A stretch of 64,000 bases of DNA from Planctomycetaceae bacterium (lineage in GTDB: Bacteria > Planctomycetota > Planctomycetia > Pirellulales > Thermoguttaceae): positions 1 to 64,000 of the forward strand of contig JAAYAY010000372.1 in NCBI GenBank assembly GCA_012719125.1. Reading direction: 5' to 3'. Positions within the stretch are counted from its first letter, which is position 1; every line of letters begins with the position of its first letter. A program made the position numbers and the translations under genes. Below, one piece after another: positions 52,581 through 60,793 of the stretch. Under the pieces are notes generated by a model. It searched no databases. It was not told where the DNA came from and worked only from the letters and a program-made list of their open reading frames with translations.

Positions 52581-55500
52581 ATGAAAGCTCCCCGAAGGCT
52601 GCCTGCCGTTTTCGAGTCTAGGTTCGGAACTTCTGCGCATGGTGCGCGCGTGTTCGTGAAGGTTGGGTTGCCGGCTTGCCCCGTTTTGGAGTCTTGGTTC
52701 GGGACTTCTGCGTATGGTGCGCGCGTGTTCGTGAAGGTTGGGTTGCGGGCTTGCCCCGTTTTAGGCGTGATTGTCTCCGTTGCCTGTTGGCTGACCTTCG
52801 TCGCGGTAGGATCCGGCGCCGATCCTCCCGTTGAGAAGATGCTCGACGGACTCCGCCAGAATAAGTACTACGACGTGGCGATCACGTATCTCGAGAAGTT
52901 GCGGGAGGCCCCCAACTGCCCGGCCGACTTGAAGGATACGATCGACTATGAAATCGGCGTGACCTTGTTGGACGCCGCCGAAGCGACCGAGACGGTTTCG
53001 CAACGTGAAACGACGCTCGATCGGGCAACGAAGGCCATCCAGAAGTTCCTTGCGGAACATCCGGCTCACGAGAAGGCCGGGCCGGCAAGCATGCAGATTG
53101 GCAGGGTGTTGCTTCATCGGGGAGCCAACTGCATGTTGCAGGCCGAGCAGCCGGGCGCCTCTGCCGAGGAGAAGAAGGCCAAGCTGGCAGAGGCCAGGGC
53201 TTTTTTCGATCAGGCCCAGACAGCCCTGGAGGCGGCCGAGAATCGCTGTTACGCCAAAGCCAAGGAACTGGACGAACTGAGGAAGACCGATTCCTCGGCG
53301 CGCACGGAGCAGAAGTTCCTGGCAGCCGGAACGGAATTGCTGCAAGCCCGGCTGTTTCTGGTGAACATCGCCGACCAGAGGGCCCGATCCTACGAGCAGG
53401 GGAGCAAGGAATACAAGGAGCAATTGGCGGCAGCGGCCAAGCGTTACAACGAGTTGTTCGAGAAGAACGAGAGGTTGGTCGGCGGCCTGCAGGCAAGGAA
53501 TCTGGAAGGACGGGCCTACCGCGACCTGGACCAGGACCAGAAGGCCATCGACATCTTTCTGGAGATTCTGGCCGACCCCGTCGATTTGCCGGACGTCCGA
53601 AATCTGAAGCGGCAAGCCTCGCTGTGGCTTATCGAGACCTATCTCAAGCCGAAAGTCAAGAAGTACGACGAGGCGATTGCAGCGGCGGCCGAATGGAAGG
53701 ACAAGGCGCTGCCGGGAGAAGCATCGAGCAGCGAAGGGTTGAAGATCCAACTGCTTGCCGGGCAGGCCTGCCTGGAGGCCGTCAAGACGCTCGACCCCAA
53801 AGACGACAATCGCAGGAACCTGATCCGATCTGCGCGAGGCTATTTGGAATTTGTGCAGCGAGCTTCCCCCGCCCTGCGGAAAGAAGCCGGCGACCTGCTG
53901 ATGGACGAGCTGTTCGGCAAGATCGAGATCAGCGACGCCGATCCGACGACCTTTGACGGGGCTTTCGAACAGGCAAGCGTGGCCTGGTTGAAGATGCTGA
54001 CCACGGACGGGCAGTTGCGGCAGGCAACCGATCCGAAGATGAAAGAGGAGTACTCCAGCCAATTGGCCGCTGCCCGGGAGAGCGCCACCAAGTACTGCCG
54101 CCTGGCGATCGAGCTGGCCGGCGAGAAGACCGACATTTCCCAGGTCAACACGATTCGGTTCTATCTGACCTTCCTTTATTTCATGGACGAACGGCTCTAC
54201 GATGCGGCCGTGATGGGGGAGGTGCTCGCGTACCGGTATCCGCAGAGCGCCGGCGCCCGCAAGAGTGCCGAGATCGCCATCAAGGCCTTTCGAAAGATGT
54301 TCGTTACCGAGCAACGCGCGGGGCGCGATACGTCGTTTGAAGTCGCTCAGATGCAGCGCGTGGCGCAGTACGTCACCGGTCGCTGGCCGGAAGATCCTTC
54401 CGCCGAGCAAGCCTGGGTCATGCTTTTCGATACGGCGGTCGACCTCCAGGATATCGAAAAGGCGACGGAGTATCTGGAGCAGCTTCCGGCCGATTCGGCC
54501 AACAGAGCCATGTCGGAATTGCGTCTGGGACGGATGTACTGGTCGCAGTACATTCGTCAGACGAATCTGGAGGAGGGCGAACGTCCCTCCCAGGAAGAAC
54601 TCGACGGCCTGATCAAGAAAGCCCAAGATACCCTGCGCCAGGGGATCGACCGGATGAGCAAGTCGGTGGAAGCGGGGGGTGAAGCCGGCTACGATCTGGC
54701 TTCCTCCGTGTTTGCCCTCGCTCAGATCCTGATCGACGCGGGCAATGCGAGCGAAGCGGTGCGCTGGCTCGACGATCCCAAGATCGGTCCCATGGCGTTG
54801 ATTGCCGCCAACGCACCGGCGGTGGCCGGGCGGACCGATTTCCAGATCGACACCTACAAGGCCGCCCTCCGCGCCTACGTGGGCGCCGAAAAGCTCGATC
54901 GCGCCGAAGCGGTGATGACCCAGTTGGAAAAGCTCGTCGAGCAGGATGCGGCGGGCGCCTCGCGTTTGACTCAGATCTACGTCTCTCTGGGCAGGCAACT
55001 TGAGGAACTCCTCAAACGATTGCGAACCGAGGGCAAGACCGACGAGATTCAGAAGGTATCGCAGGGATTCGAGAGATTCCTCGACGTCATCTCGAAACGC
55101 GAGCAGGGCAACTCGTTCAGTTCGCTCAACTGGGTTGCCCAGACGTTCTCCAGCCTGGGCGCCGGGCTCGACCCCGGTGACGGGCCTCTGCCCGAGGCCG
55201 CGCTCCGATACTACGAATCGGCCGGTGCGACGTACTACAGACTCCTCAAGAACCCACCGGCCGACATGCCCGAGGGCGCCGAAACGACGATCAAGGTTCA
55301 GTTGGCTATCTGCCTTCGGGCTCTCGGCCGGCGGCACGATGAAGCCGATCCGAAGAAGGTCCAGAAGAACTTCGAACAGGCCCTCTCTCTGCTCGTCGGA
55401 ATTCTCAAAGAACGCGAGACTCGAGTGGACGTCCAGAAGGAGGCCGCCCGCACCTATCAGGAGTTGGCCCGTGCCACGGAGCAACCCCAGTACTATCTCA

Positions 55501-55844
55501 ACGCCATCCTCGGCGGGCAGAAGCAGTCCGACGGACGATACCTGGTCTGGGGATGGAACGGAATCTCGCGCCGCGTGGGTTCACGCGAGGATTATCGTCC
55601 GATCTTCTACGAAGCCCGATACAACATAGCCCTTTGCCGAATGCGGCTGGCCCAGACGCAGACCGGCGACGAACGAACCAAGACGCTCGAACAGGCTGAA
55701 AACGACATCGTACTGACCCACAAGCTGTACCCCATCCCGGCCGGAGACGAATGGTTCGAGAGATTCGACTCGCTTCTGAAAGCGATTCGGAAGTTCCAGG
55801 GCGTCGACAATCCGGAAGGCCTGAAGAGCGATAAGGTCGAATGA
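52581..55844 (+). CDS. exported TPR-repeat protein whose signal peptide is split by two repeat peptides
   Basis: A 1087-residue protein. ATG 52581 has GAGGAAGAGAG immediately upstream. After MKAPRRLPAV come two 25-residue copies ([14 protein letters not shown]... and ESWFGTSAYGARVF...), then the hydrophobic core VIVSVACWLTFVAVGSGA of a signal peptide. The rest is mostly helical TPR-like repeats, e.g. MLDGLRQNKYYDVAITYLEK and LGRQLEELLKRL. It opens the operon with a second TPR protein, ExbB and two ExbD proteins, a combination often seen in planctomycetes, and may be a periplasmic partner of that proton-driven complex (inference). Whether the inserted peptides still allow secretion cannot be told from the sequence. 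Confidence 0.8.
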   Translation: MKAPRRLPAVFESRFGTSAHGARVFVKVGLPACPVLESWFGTSAYGARVFVKVGLRACPVLGVIVSVACWLTFVAVGSGADPPVEKMLDGLRQNKYYDVAITYLEKLREAPNCPADLKDTIDYEIGVTLLDAAEATETVSQRETTLDRATKAIQKFLAEHPAHEKAGPASMQIGRVLLHRGANCMLQAEQPGASAEEKKAKLAEARAFFDQAQTALEAAENRCYAKAKELDELRKTDSSARTEQKFLAAGTELLQARLFLVNIADQRARSYEQGSKEYKEQLAAAAKRYNELFEKNERLVGGLQARNLEGRAYRDLDQDQKAIDIFLEILADPVDLPDVRNLKRQASLWLIETYLKPKVKKYDEAIAAAAEWKDKALPGEASSSEGLKIQLLAGQACLEAVKTLDPKDDNRRNLIRSARGYLEFVQRASPALRKEAGDLLMDELFGKIEISDADPTTFDGAFEQASVAWLKMLTTDGQLRQATDPKMKEEYSSQLAAARESATKYCRLAIELAGEKTDISQVNTIRFYLTFLYFMDERLYDAAVMGEVLAYRYPQSAGARKSAEIAIKAFRKMFVTEQRAGRDTSFEVAQMQRVAQYVTGRWPEDPSAEQAWVMLFDTAVDLQDIEKATEYLEQLPADSANRAMSELRLGRMYWSQYIRQTNLEEGERPSQEELDGLIKKAQDTLRQGIDRMSKSVEAGGEAGYDLASSVFALAQILIDAGNASEAVRWLDDPKIGPMALIAANAPAVAGRTDFQIDTYKAALRAYVGAEKLDRAEAVMTQLEKLVEQDAAGASRLTQIYVSLGRQLEELLKRLRTEGKTDEIQKVSQGFERFLDVISKREQGNSFSSLNWVAQTFSSLGAGLDPGDGPLPEAALRYYESAGATYYRLLKNPPADMPEGAETTIKVQLAICLRALGRRHDEADPKKVQKNFEQALSLLVGILKERETRVDVQKEAARTYQELARATEQPQYYLNAILGGQKQSDGRYLVWGWNGISRRVGSREDYRPIFYEARYNIALCRMRLAQTQTGDERTKTLEQAENDIVLTHKLYPIPAGDEWFERFDSLLKAIRKFQGVDNPEGLKSDKVE
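52614..52768 (+). repeat. tandem pair of the dispersed element (copies D1 and D2), inside a gene
   Basis: D1 spans 52614-52688 and D2 52689-52768. Both start GAGTCT, exactly 75 bases (25 codons) apart. They differ at only a few positions (for example CGCATGG versus CGTATGG) and match copies at 6077, 24764 and 49269. They are translated in frame as two 25-residue peptides. Confidence 0.92.
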
Positions 55845-55867
55845 CCTCTGAAGCGAGGAGATTTGAT

Positions 55868-56893
55868 ATGAGAAGTTTCGCAGTCCTGGTTCTTGCGGGC
55901 CTGCTGGCGGCGTTACCTGCGTCACCCGCCCGTGCGGTCGACCAGGTGAAGACAGCCAATGATTCGCTGTTGGGCACGGTGAAGTCGGTGTCGCCGCTTG
56001 CGGTCGTCGTCGAAGAGCGCAACGGCACGAGCCGCGAGGTACCGGTCAACGAAATCAAATCGATCAGTTTTGACGAGGAACCGGCCGTTCTGAAGACGGC
56101 GCGAGCCAACATCGAAGCGGGACGTTACGAGGACGGGCTGTCGGCGCTCGCCGATCTGAACCCGGCGGAGATCAGCCGCCGCGAGATCGTGCAGGACGTC
56201 GAGTACTACAAGGCCTATTCGGCTGCCCAGTTGGCCCTGGTCGGTGGGGGCAACATCGCCGAAGCGGGGAGAATGTTGCTCGGCTTCGTGAACGCCCAGA
56301 ACAACAGCTACCATTATCTGGATGCCCAGATGCTGTTCGGCGATCTGGCCGGCGCTGCCGGAAATCCCCAAGCCGCCCAGAATGCCTACAAGACGGTGGG
56401 CCAGAAGGCGCCCTGGCCCGACTATCGGGCACGCGCCGCCGTTGCGTTGGGGCAGTCGTATCTGAGCGAAGAAAAGTACGCGGAGGCGTCCAACTGGTTC
56501 AAGGTCGCCCTGAATACTCCGGATACGGTGCCCGGTATCCAAGCCTGCAAGCTTTCGGCAACCCTCGGTGAAGCCCGTTGCCTGGCCGCCTCAGGCAAAC
56601 TGGATCAGGCCATCGAAATGGTCCAGAACGTCATCAAGCAAGCCGATGCCGAGGACAGCCAGTTGCTGGCCGAAGCCTACAACGCCATGGGGGCGTCGTA
56701 TCGAGCCGGCAATCGGCCCAAGGACGCCCTGCTGGCATTTCTCCACGTCCACCTGGTCTACTTCAACTCGCCGCCGAATCATATCGAGGCGCTGCAGAAT
56801 CTGGTGGATCTGTGGGAAGAAGAGAAGATGCCTGAGCGCGCCGAAGAGGCGGCCCGTGTCTTGCGCGATCGCTACAAACGGTCTCCCCGTTAG
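55868..56893 (+). CDS. exported TPR protein
   Basis: A 341-residue protein with a signal peptide (MRSFAVLVLAGLLAALPASPARA) and a strong GAGGAG site in front of ATG 55868. An N-terminal small beta domain (LLGTVKSVSPLAVVVEERNG, VPVNEIKSISFDEE) precedes TPR-like repeats such as VALGQSYLSEEKYAEASNWF and AYNAMGASYRAGNRPKDALL. It is second in the TPR-ExbB-ExbD operon. Confidence 0.82.
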   Translation: MRSFAVLVLAGLLAALPASPARAVDQVKTANDSLLGTVKSVSPLAVVVEERNGTSREVPVNEIKSISFDEEPAVLKTARANIEAGRYEDGLSALADLNPAEISRREIVQDVEYYKAYSAAQLALVGGGNIAEAGRMLLGFVNAQNNSYHYLDAQMLFGDLAGAAGNPQAAQNAYKTVGQKAPWPDYRARAAVALGQSYLSEEKYAEASNWFKVALNTPDTVPGIQACKLSATLGEARCLAASGKLDQAIEMVQNVIKQADAEDSQLLAEAYNAMGASYRAGNRPKDALLAFLHVHLVYFNSPPNHIEALQNLVDLWEEEKMPERAEEAARVLRDRYKRSPR

Positions 56894-57040
56894 GAGGGGA
56901 CCGCTGGCGCCGGCTGCACCGCCCATTTTTCCCGTTCCCATGGTTTACCAAAACTGTAAATCCCGATTACACTGGACCTTGCACTCACATCAGTCAAGGA
57001 ACAACACTCTCAAATCAGCGCCATCTGCTGGGAGGTTACA

Positions 57041-57910
57041 ATGCGGCGTCGGTTGTTGCTCGGTTCGCAGAGAGCCACTCCTCCTCTCCTCATCGCTGCC
57101 TTGTTCATCGTGGGAGCCGCGGCAGCACTGACGATTCTTGGCGGCCCCTTCGCCATCGCCGCCGAAGCCCCCCCCGAAGAGAACCTCGATCTCGGTGACG
57201 ATCTGCCCCCGGCCGAAGCTGCGGCGCCGGCCCCGGCTGCTCCGGCAGACGCTCCGAACGCTGGAGGGGGAGAGACCTCGCCTGCCAATGAACAGAACTA
57301 TCTGAGCTGGATGGTCGGCGCCTTGGGCTGGTTCTTCAGTCTCGTGTTTCTCGCCCTATCATTCACAACCGTGGCCCTGTTCGTGATGAATCTGCTCACG
57401 GCCCGCCGCGAGAGCGTGATCCCCGCGGGGCTGGTAGAAGGTTTCGAGGGCCATCTCAACGAGAAGCGCTATCAAGAGGCCTACGAGTTGGCGAAGGCCG
57501 ACGAATCGTTTCTCGGGCTCGTCCTCTCTGCGGGACTGGAAAAACTGCAAACCGGCTACGAGCAGGCCATCGAAGCCATGCAGGAGGTGGGTGAAGAAGA
57601 GAACATGAAGCTCGAACACCGCCTCAGCTACCTTGGTCTGATCGGCACGATCGCCCCGATGATCGGGCTGCTGGGAACCGTGGTCGGTATGGTCGACTCA
57701 TTCCGAACGATCGCCAACAGCCCGACGACACCCAAGCCGTCGGAACTGGCGGAAGGTATTTCCAAGGCTCTGTTCACGACGTTGATCGGATTGGTGATCG
57801 CCATCCCCGCGATCGCCGCCTACAACATCCTCAAGAACCGGATCGCCCGGCTGGTACTCGAAGTGGGCATTGTCAGCGAAGGCCTGATGGGCCGCTTCCA
57901 GAAGAAATAG
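57041..57910 (+). CDS. ExbB/TolQ/MotA-family proton channel protein
   Basis: A 289-residue protein. A signal-like N-terminal helix and an acidic Pro/Ala-rich segment come first. Three membrane helices of the family follow: WFFSLVFLALSFTTVALFVM, then LSYLGLIGTIAPMIGLLGTV, GMVDSFRTIA, and ALFTTLIGLVIAIPAIAAYN. It pairs with two ExbD-type proteins downstream, forming a proton-driven energy transducer. ATG 57041 has GGGAGG 6 bases upstream. No TonB or TolA gene is nearby. Confidence 0.92.
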   Translation: MRRRLLLGSQRATPPLLIAALFIVGAAAALTILGGPFAIAAEAPPEENLDLGDDLPPAEAAAPAPAAPADAPNAGGGETSPANEQNYLSWMVGALGWFFSLVFLALSFTTVALFVMNLLTARRESVIPAGLVEGFEGHLNEKRYQEAYELAKADESFLGLVLSAGLEKLQTGYEQAIEAMQEVGEEENMKLEHRLSYLGLIGTIAPMIGLLGTVVGMVDSFRTIANSPTTPKPSELAEGISKALFTTLIGLVIAIPAIAAYNILKNRIARLVLEVGIVSEGLMGRFQKK

Positions 57911-57959
57911 CCGGCCCGGTTGTTCAGACAAGTCCGTTCCTTCTACTCGCCGAATTGCC

Positions 57960-58424
57960 ATGCGACTGGCCAAGAGATCCACCGGAATTCAAGAAGGCGA
58001 CATGACGCCCATGATCGACATGGTCTTCCAGTTGATCGCCTTCTTCATGGTGCTGGTCAATTTTACCGAAGCCGACCAGAACCAGCGGATTCGCTTGCCG
58101 TCGAGCGAACTTGCCAAGCCGCCCGACGCACCGCTCGACTCGCCCATTACGATCCACTTGACCTCCAAGGGAACGGCCATCATGGGCCCCAACGAGGTCC
58201 CCATTCAGGACCTGACGCGTCTGCTGACGGTGGAATACCAGGTGCTCGTGCGAAAGAGCGAGGGCCTGGCCAGCCAGGCGACCATCATCATTCGCGGAGA
58301 CCTCGACGCCCAGTTCGGCCTGATCCAGGAGATCATGCAGATCTGCCAGAACGTCGGCTTCGAGAAGTTCGCCCTGCGTGCGAAACAGCAGGAGGCACTG
58401 TCTCGCGGGATTTCGCGTACGTAA
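57960..58424 (+). CDS. ExbD/TolR-family protein 1
   Basis: A 154-residue protein with one N-terminal helix carrying the proton-linked Asp (GDMTPMIDMVFQLIAFFMVL), then a periplasmic domain with PITIHLTSKGTAIMGPNEVP and ATIIIRGDLDAQFGLIQEIM. It is the first of two adjacent ExbD genes. Confidence 0.92.
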   Translation: MRLAKRSTGIQEGDMTPMIDMVFQLIAFFMVLVNFTEADQNQRIRLPSSELAKPPDAPLDSPITIHLTSKGTAIMGPNEVPIQDLTRLLTVEYQVLVRKSEGLASQATIIIRGDLDAQFGLIQEIMQICQNVGFEKFALRAKQQEALSRGISRT

Positions 58425-58443
58425 CCTGTGGAGCAGTCGTGCC

Positions 58444-58926
58444 ATGAAGATCCGCAATACCGGACGCGACGAAGAGACAATCGGCCTGCAGATGACTTCG
58501 ATGATCGATATCGTCTTCCTGCTGCTGGTGTTCTTCGTGATGACCTTCAAGATTATCGCCCCGGAAGGCGATTTCAACGTGAAGATGCCGGCCCAGGCTG
58601 CTCAGGGGACGCCCGATCCGACGGCCATGCCGCCCATCAAGATCCGCATCACGGCCGCGGAGAACGGCCGGGTTGCGGGCATCAAGTTCGCCGATGTTCC
58701 CGTCTCCAACCTGGCCGAGTTGCGTACCAAGGTCCGCGAGGTCGTGGGCGACCACCCGGGTCCGGGCTCGCTGGAGAGCACCGAGATCGAATTCGATTGC
58801 GACTACAATCTCCGCTACGAGTACGTCATCCAGGCCATGACGGCCGTCTCCGGCTATGTCCAGGACGGCCAGGTCGTCAAGCTCGTCGAGAAGATCAAGT
58901 TCACCCCACCGCGAAAACAGCTATAG
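58444..58926 (+). CDS. ExbD/TolR-family protein 2
   Basis: A 160-residue ExbD homologue with the same Asp-containing helix (QMTSMIDIVFLLLVFFVMTF) and a periplasmic domain (IEFDCDYNLRYEYVIQAMTA). ATG 58444 starts the family sequence MKIRNTGRDEETIGLQ. Two different ExbD proteins probably form a hetero-oligomer with the ExbB protein. It is the last gene of the operon. Confidence 0.92.
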   Translation: MKIRNTGRDEETIGLQMTSMIDIVFLLLVFFVMTFKIIAPEGDFNVKMPAQAAQGTPDPTAMPPIKIRITAAENGRVAGIKFADVPVSNLAELRTKVREVVGDHPGPGSLESTEIEFDCDYNLRYEYVIQAMTAVSGYVQDGQVVKLVEKIKFTPPRKQL

Positions 58927-58931
58927 TCACA

Positions 58932-58963
58932 AAGCCCTGTAAGTCCTTACGCTTATAGGGCTT
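58932..58963. terminator. hairpin after exbD; possible left boundary of the integrated module
   Basis: AAGCCCTGTAAG and CTTATAGGGCTT form a 12-bp stem with one mismatch and an 8-base loop containing TCCTTACG. The position, 6 bases past the exbD stop, suits a terminator. The same kind of near-palindrome next to a phage-like gene block could also be an attachment site core; the second copy would lie outside the window. The region to 59196 has no recognisable gene. Confidence 0.45.
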
Positions 58964-59196
58964 CTGAATTTCTTGGTTGTGACAACCCGAGCTGTCTAAA
59001 ACGCTCTTTTGGGCTGTTTTGGGTCACGTTTGGTCACAAAATGGCCACAACGGCCTCAAGCGCCTCGAATGGTTTCGGGGATCGGTCAGCCCCCACTCCA
59101 GGAAAAAATTACAAAGTGGGCGAATTTATTTAGACGTTTGTCCGATGCAACTGATTGAGAAGGTTGTGTCAGTTTCTTTCGAGGAGGACAAGCGTC

Positions 59197-59403
59197 ATGC
59201 GGTGCAAAGTACAGCAAGCGGAAACTGGCTCGATGTCGGAGGTCGGGCGACGGATCGGAGTTTCTCCGCCGACTATTCGGAAGATGGTGAATCTTGGGGT
59301 GTTTCCCGTGGTGATGCTCGGGACACGTCGACGGATTCCATGGGCAGCGGTGGAAGAGTATCTCCAATCAGCGAAGCCCGTAGAGGCCACTACCGGTGAC
59401 TGA
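59197..59403 (+). CDS. excisionase-type helix-turn-helix protein 1
   Basis: A 68-residue MerR/Xis-like DNA-binding protein: SEVGRRIGVSPPTIRKMVNL, then GVFPVVMLGTRRRIPWAAVE. ATG 59197 follows GAGGAGG at 9 bases. It begins a dense, overlapping gene series typical of phages or integrative elements. Its own stop overlaps the next gene's GTG start. Confidence 0.7.
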   Translation: MRCKVQQAETGSMSEVGRRIGVSPPTIRKMVNLGVFPVVMLGTRRRIPWAAVEEYLQSAKPVEATTGD

Positions 59404-59785
59404 CGTCGAGGCGCTCCAGGCGATCACGGAGCGGCTCGACGCGTTGTTGGCACAGCCACACCAGCGGTTCTATTCCATCGCGTCTGCTGCTTTGTACTGC
59501 GATTTGAGCGAGGATTCCCTGCGCCGGCTGATCGAACGCGGAGACCTGACTCCGCATCGGCCGGTCCGCGGCAAGATCCTCATTGACCGTCACCAGCTCG
59601 ATGCGCTGATACTCGGATCGGCCGGCGAGACCCGCGGTAGCCGGGGCAGCGCGGCGCGCGAACGCTCCCAGAATGGACGCTATGGGGGCCACGGCGATGA
59701 GAACTTGCGTGTTGGGAGGTGCGCAAATTTCGCACCTGATTCCACCCAGAATGGACGCTATGGGGGCCACGGCGATGAGAAGTAA
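59396..59785 (+). CDS. excisionase-type helix-turn-helix protein 2 with repeated tail
   Basis: A 129-residue protein with a GTG start. HTH region: RFYSIASAALYCDLSEDSLR, RLIERGDLTPHRPVRGKILI, DRHQLDALI. The C-terminal 45 residues contain two copies of QNGRYGGHGDE separated by 26 residues, encoded by the 37-bp direct repeat. The tail looks like a later addition. Role in excision or replication control is inference from family and context. Confidence 0.6.
   Translation: MTDVEALQAITERLDALLAQPHQRFYSIASAALYCDLSEDSLRRLIERGDLTPHRPVRGKILIDRHQLDALILGSAGETRGSRGSAARERSQNGRYGGHGDENLRVGRCANFAPDSTQNGRYGGHGDEK
59667..59781. repeat. 37-bp direct repeats flanking a small palindrome
   Basis: The 37-base sequence beginning CCCAGAATGGACGC occurs at 59667-59703 and 59745-59781. 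The two are identical and 78 bases (26 codons) apart. Between them lies a perfect hairpin, AGGTGCG/CGCACCT, at 59717-59737. Both gene 2 and the upstream part of gene 3 read through it without stops. Confidence 0.85.
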
Positions 59786-59990
59786 CCGTCCCTTGACCGT
59801 GACCGTCGAGAGGGCCGCCGAGTACCTCGAGGTATCCTGGTACACGATCGATGGCATGATTCGTCGTGGAGAGATCCCGGTCATTCAGATGGGGCGGCGT
59901 CGACGCATTCCGTTGGATGCCGTCGATCAGCTTGAACAAACTGGCAGGGCGTCTGAGGACCCCCAACAGGCAGATGGAACTGACCGATGA
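59775..59990 (+). CDS. excisionase-type helix-turn-helix protein 3
   Basis: A 71-residue protein matching the Xis/MerR-like excisionase family: TVERAAEYLEVSWYTIDGMI, RRGEIPVIQMGRRRRIPLDA. I chose ATG 59775 (MRSNRPLTV), which overlaps the end of gene 2. In-frame ATGs upstream (59751, 59760) lie within the direct repeat, and none has a clear ribosome binding site. The stop overlaps the next start (ATGA). Confidence 0.65.
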   Translation: MRSNRPLTVTVERAAEYLEVSWYTIDGMIRRGEIPVIQMGRRRRIPLDAVDQLEQTGRASEDPQQADGTDR

Positions 59991-60793
59991 GCGGTGACTG
60001 GATCAAGATGCGCTGCAACCTATCGAGCCATCCGAAGGTGGTCAAACTCGCGTCACGCTTGAGCGTGACACGTGTCACGGTCATTGGCGCACTGCATGCA
60101 GTGTGGACCGTTGCAGACCAACACGCGACCGAGAACGGCCTGCTCGAAATGGATGCTGAGTCGCTCGATGTCTTCGCCGAAACGCCCGGCTTCTGCCGGG
60201 AGTTAGAGGCCGTGGGCTGGCTCGAAATCGGTGCCGACTTCGTGAAATTTCCTGATTATTGCGAGCACAACGGCACAACAGCCAAGACGCGAGCAAGCGC
60301 ACAGAAGCGGCAACGCAAGTCACGGCGAGGCGTGACACCTGTCACGGTCGACCGTGACGCAAGCGTGACCAGAGAAGAAGAGAGAAGAGAAGAAGTATCA
60401 AAGACTCCTTCGGAGTCTTTTTGCTCGGAGCCTTCTCCGAACGGCTCCAAGCTGAAGGCCGAGCCGGTTGTGTTGGAGTTTCCAACAGTCGGAACCGGCG
60501 CGAAGACCTGGCACCTGACCCAATCGAAGGTCGACGAGTACTCCGAAGCCTTCCCCGGTCTGGACATCGTAGCCGAATGCCGGAAGGCGCGGCAGTGGTG
60601 CAAGGACAACCCCGAAAAGCGCAAGACCCCAAAGGGCATGCCCCGATTCCTGAACACCTGGCTGTCGAAAGCGCAGGACGAACGCGGAGGTCGAAACGGC
60701 AATGGAAAATCACTTCGACAAGCTGCTGACCCAACACGAGTGCACAGCCGATACGGCGCGAATGGCCAAGCTCAGACTGCGGGATCGGCCTGA
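59987..60793 (+). CDS. phage-type replication initiation (replisome organiser) protein
   Basis: A 268-residue protein. The N-terminal part is a winged-helix-like domain (MSGDWIKMRCNLSSHPKVVK, LASRLSVTRVTVIGALHAVW, GWLEIGADFVKFPDYCEHNG). A basic and then acidic linker follows (KRQRKSRRG, TREEERREEV). The C-terminal part (WHLTQSKVDEYSEAFPGLDI, ARQWCKDNPEKRKTPKGMPR, FLNTWLSKAQ) is common in phage replisome organisers that recruit the helicase. Overlap with the next gene is 92 bases. A terminator-like hairpin lies inside the linker coding region. Confidence 0.8.
   Translation: MSGDWIKMRCNLSSHPKVVKLASRLSVTRVTVIGALHAVWTVADQHATENGLLEMDAESLDVFAETPGFCRELEAVGWLEIGADFVKFPDYCEHNGTTAKTRASAQKRQRKSRRGVTPVTVDRDASVTREEERREEVSKTPSESFCSEPSPNGSKLKAEPVVLEFPTVGTGAKTWHLTQSKVDEYSEAFPGLDIVAECRKARQWCKDNPEKRKTPKGMPRFLNTWLSKAQDERGGRNGNGKSLRQAADPTRVHSRYGANGQAQTAGSA
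60400..60422 (+). terminator. intrinsic-terminator-like hairpin inside the replication gene
   Basis: AAAGACTCC-TTC-GGAGTCTTTTT: a perfect 9-bp stem with a 3-base loop and a T tail on the plus strand. It lies within the linker coding region, where it is translated as KTPSESF. It would end part of the transcripts before the helicase loader and DnaB genes. Confidence 0.65.

Noticed and set aside
52581-52768. A sequencing or assembly duplication producing the tandem D copies.
   Set aside because: The two copies differ at several positions and related copies occur elsewhere, so an assembly artefact is unlikely.
59667-59781. CRISPR array.
   Set aside because: Only two repeats with one spacer, within coding sequence and without cas genes.
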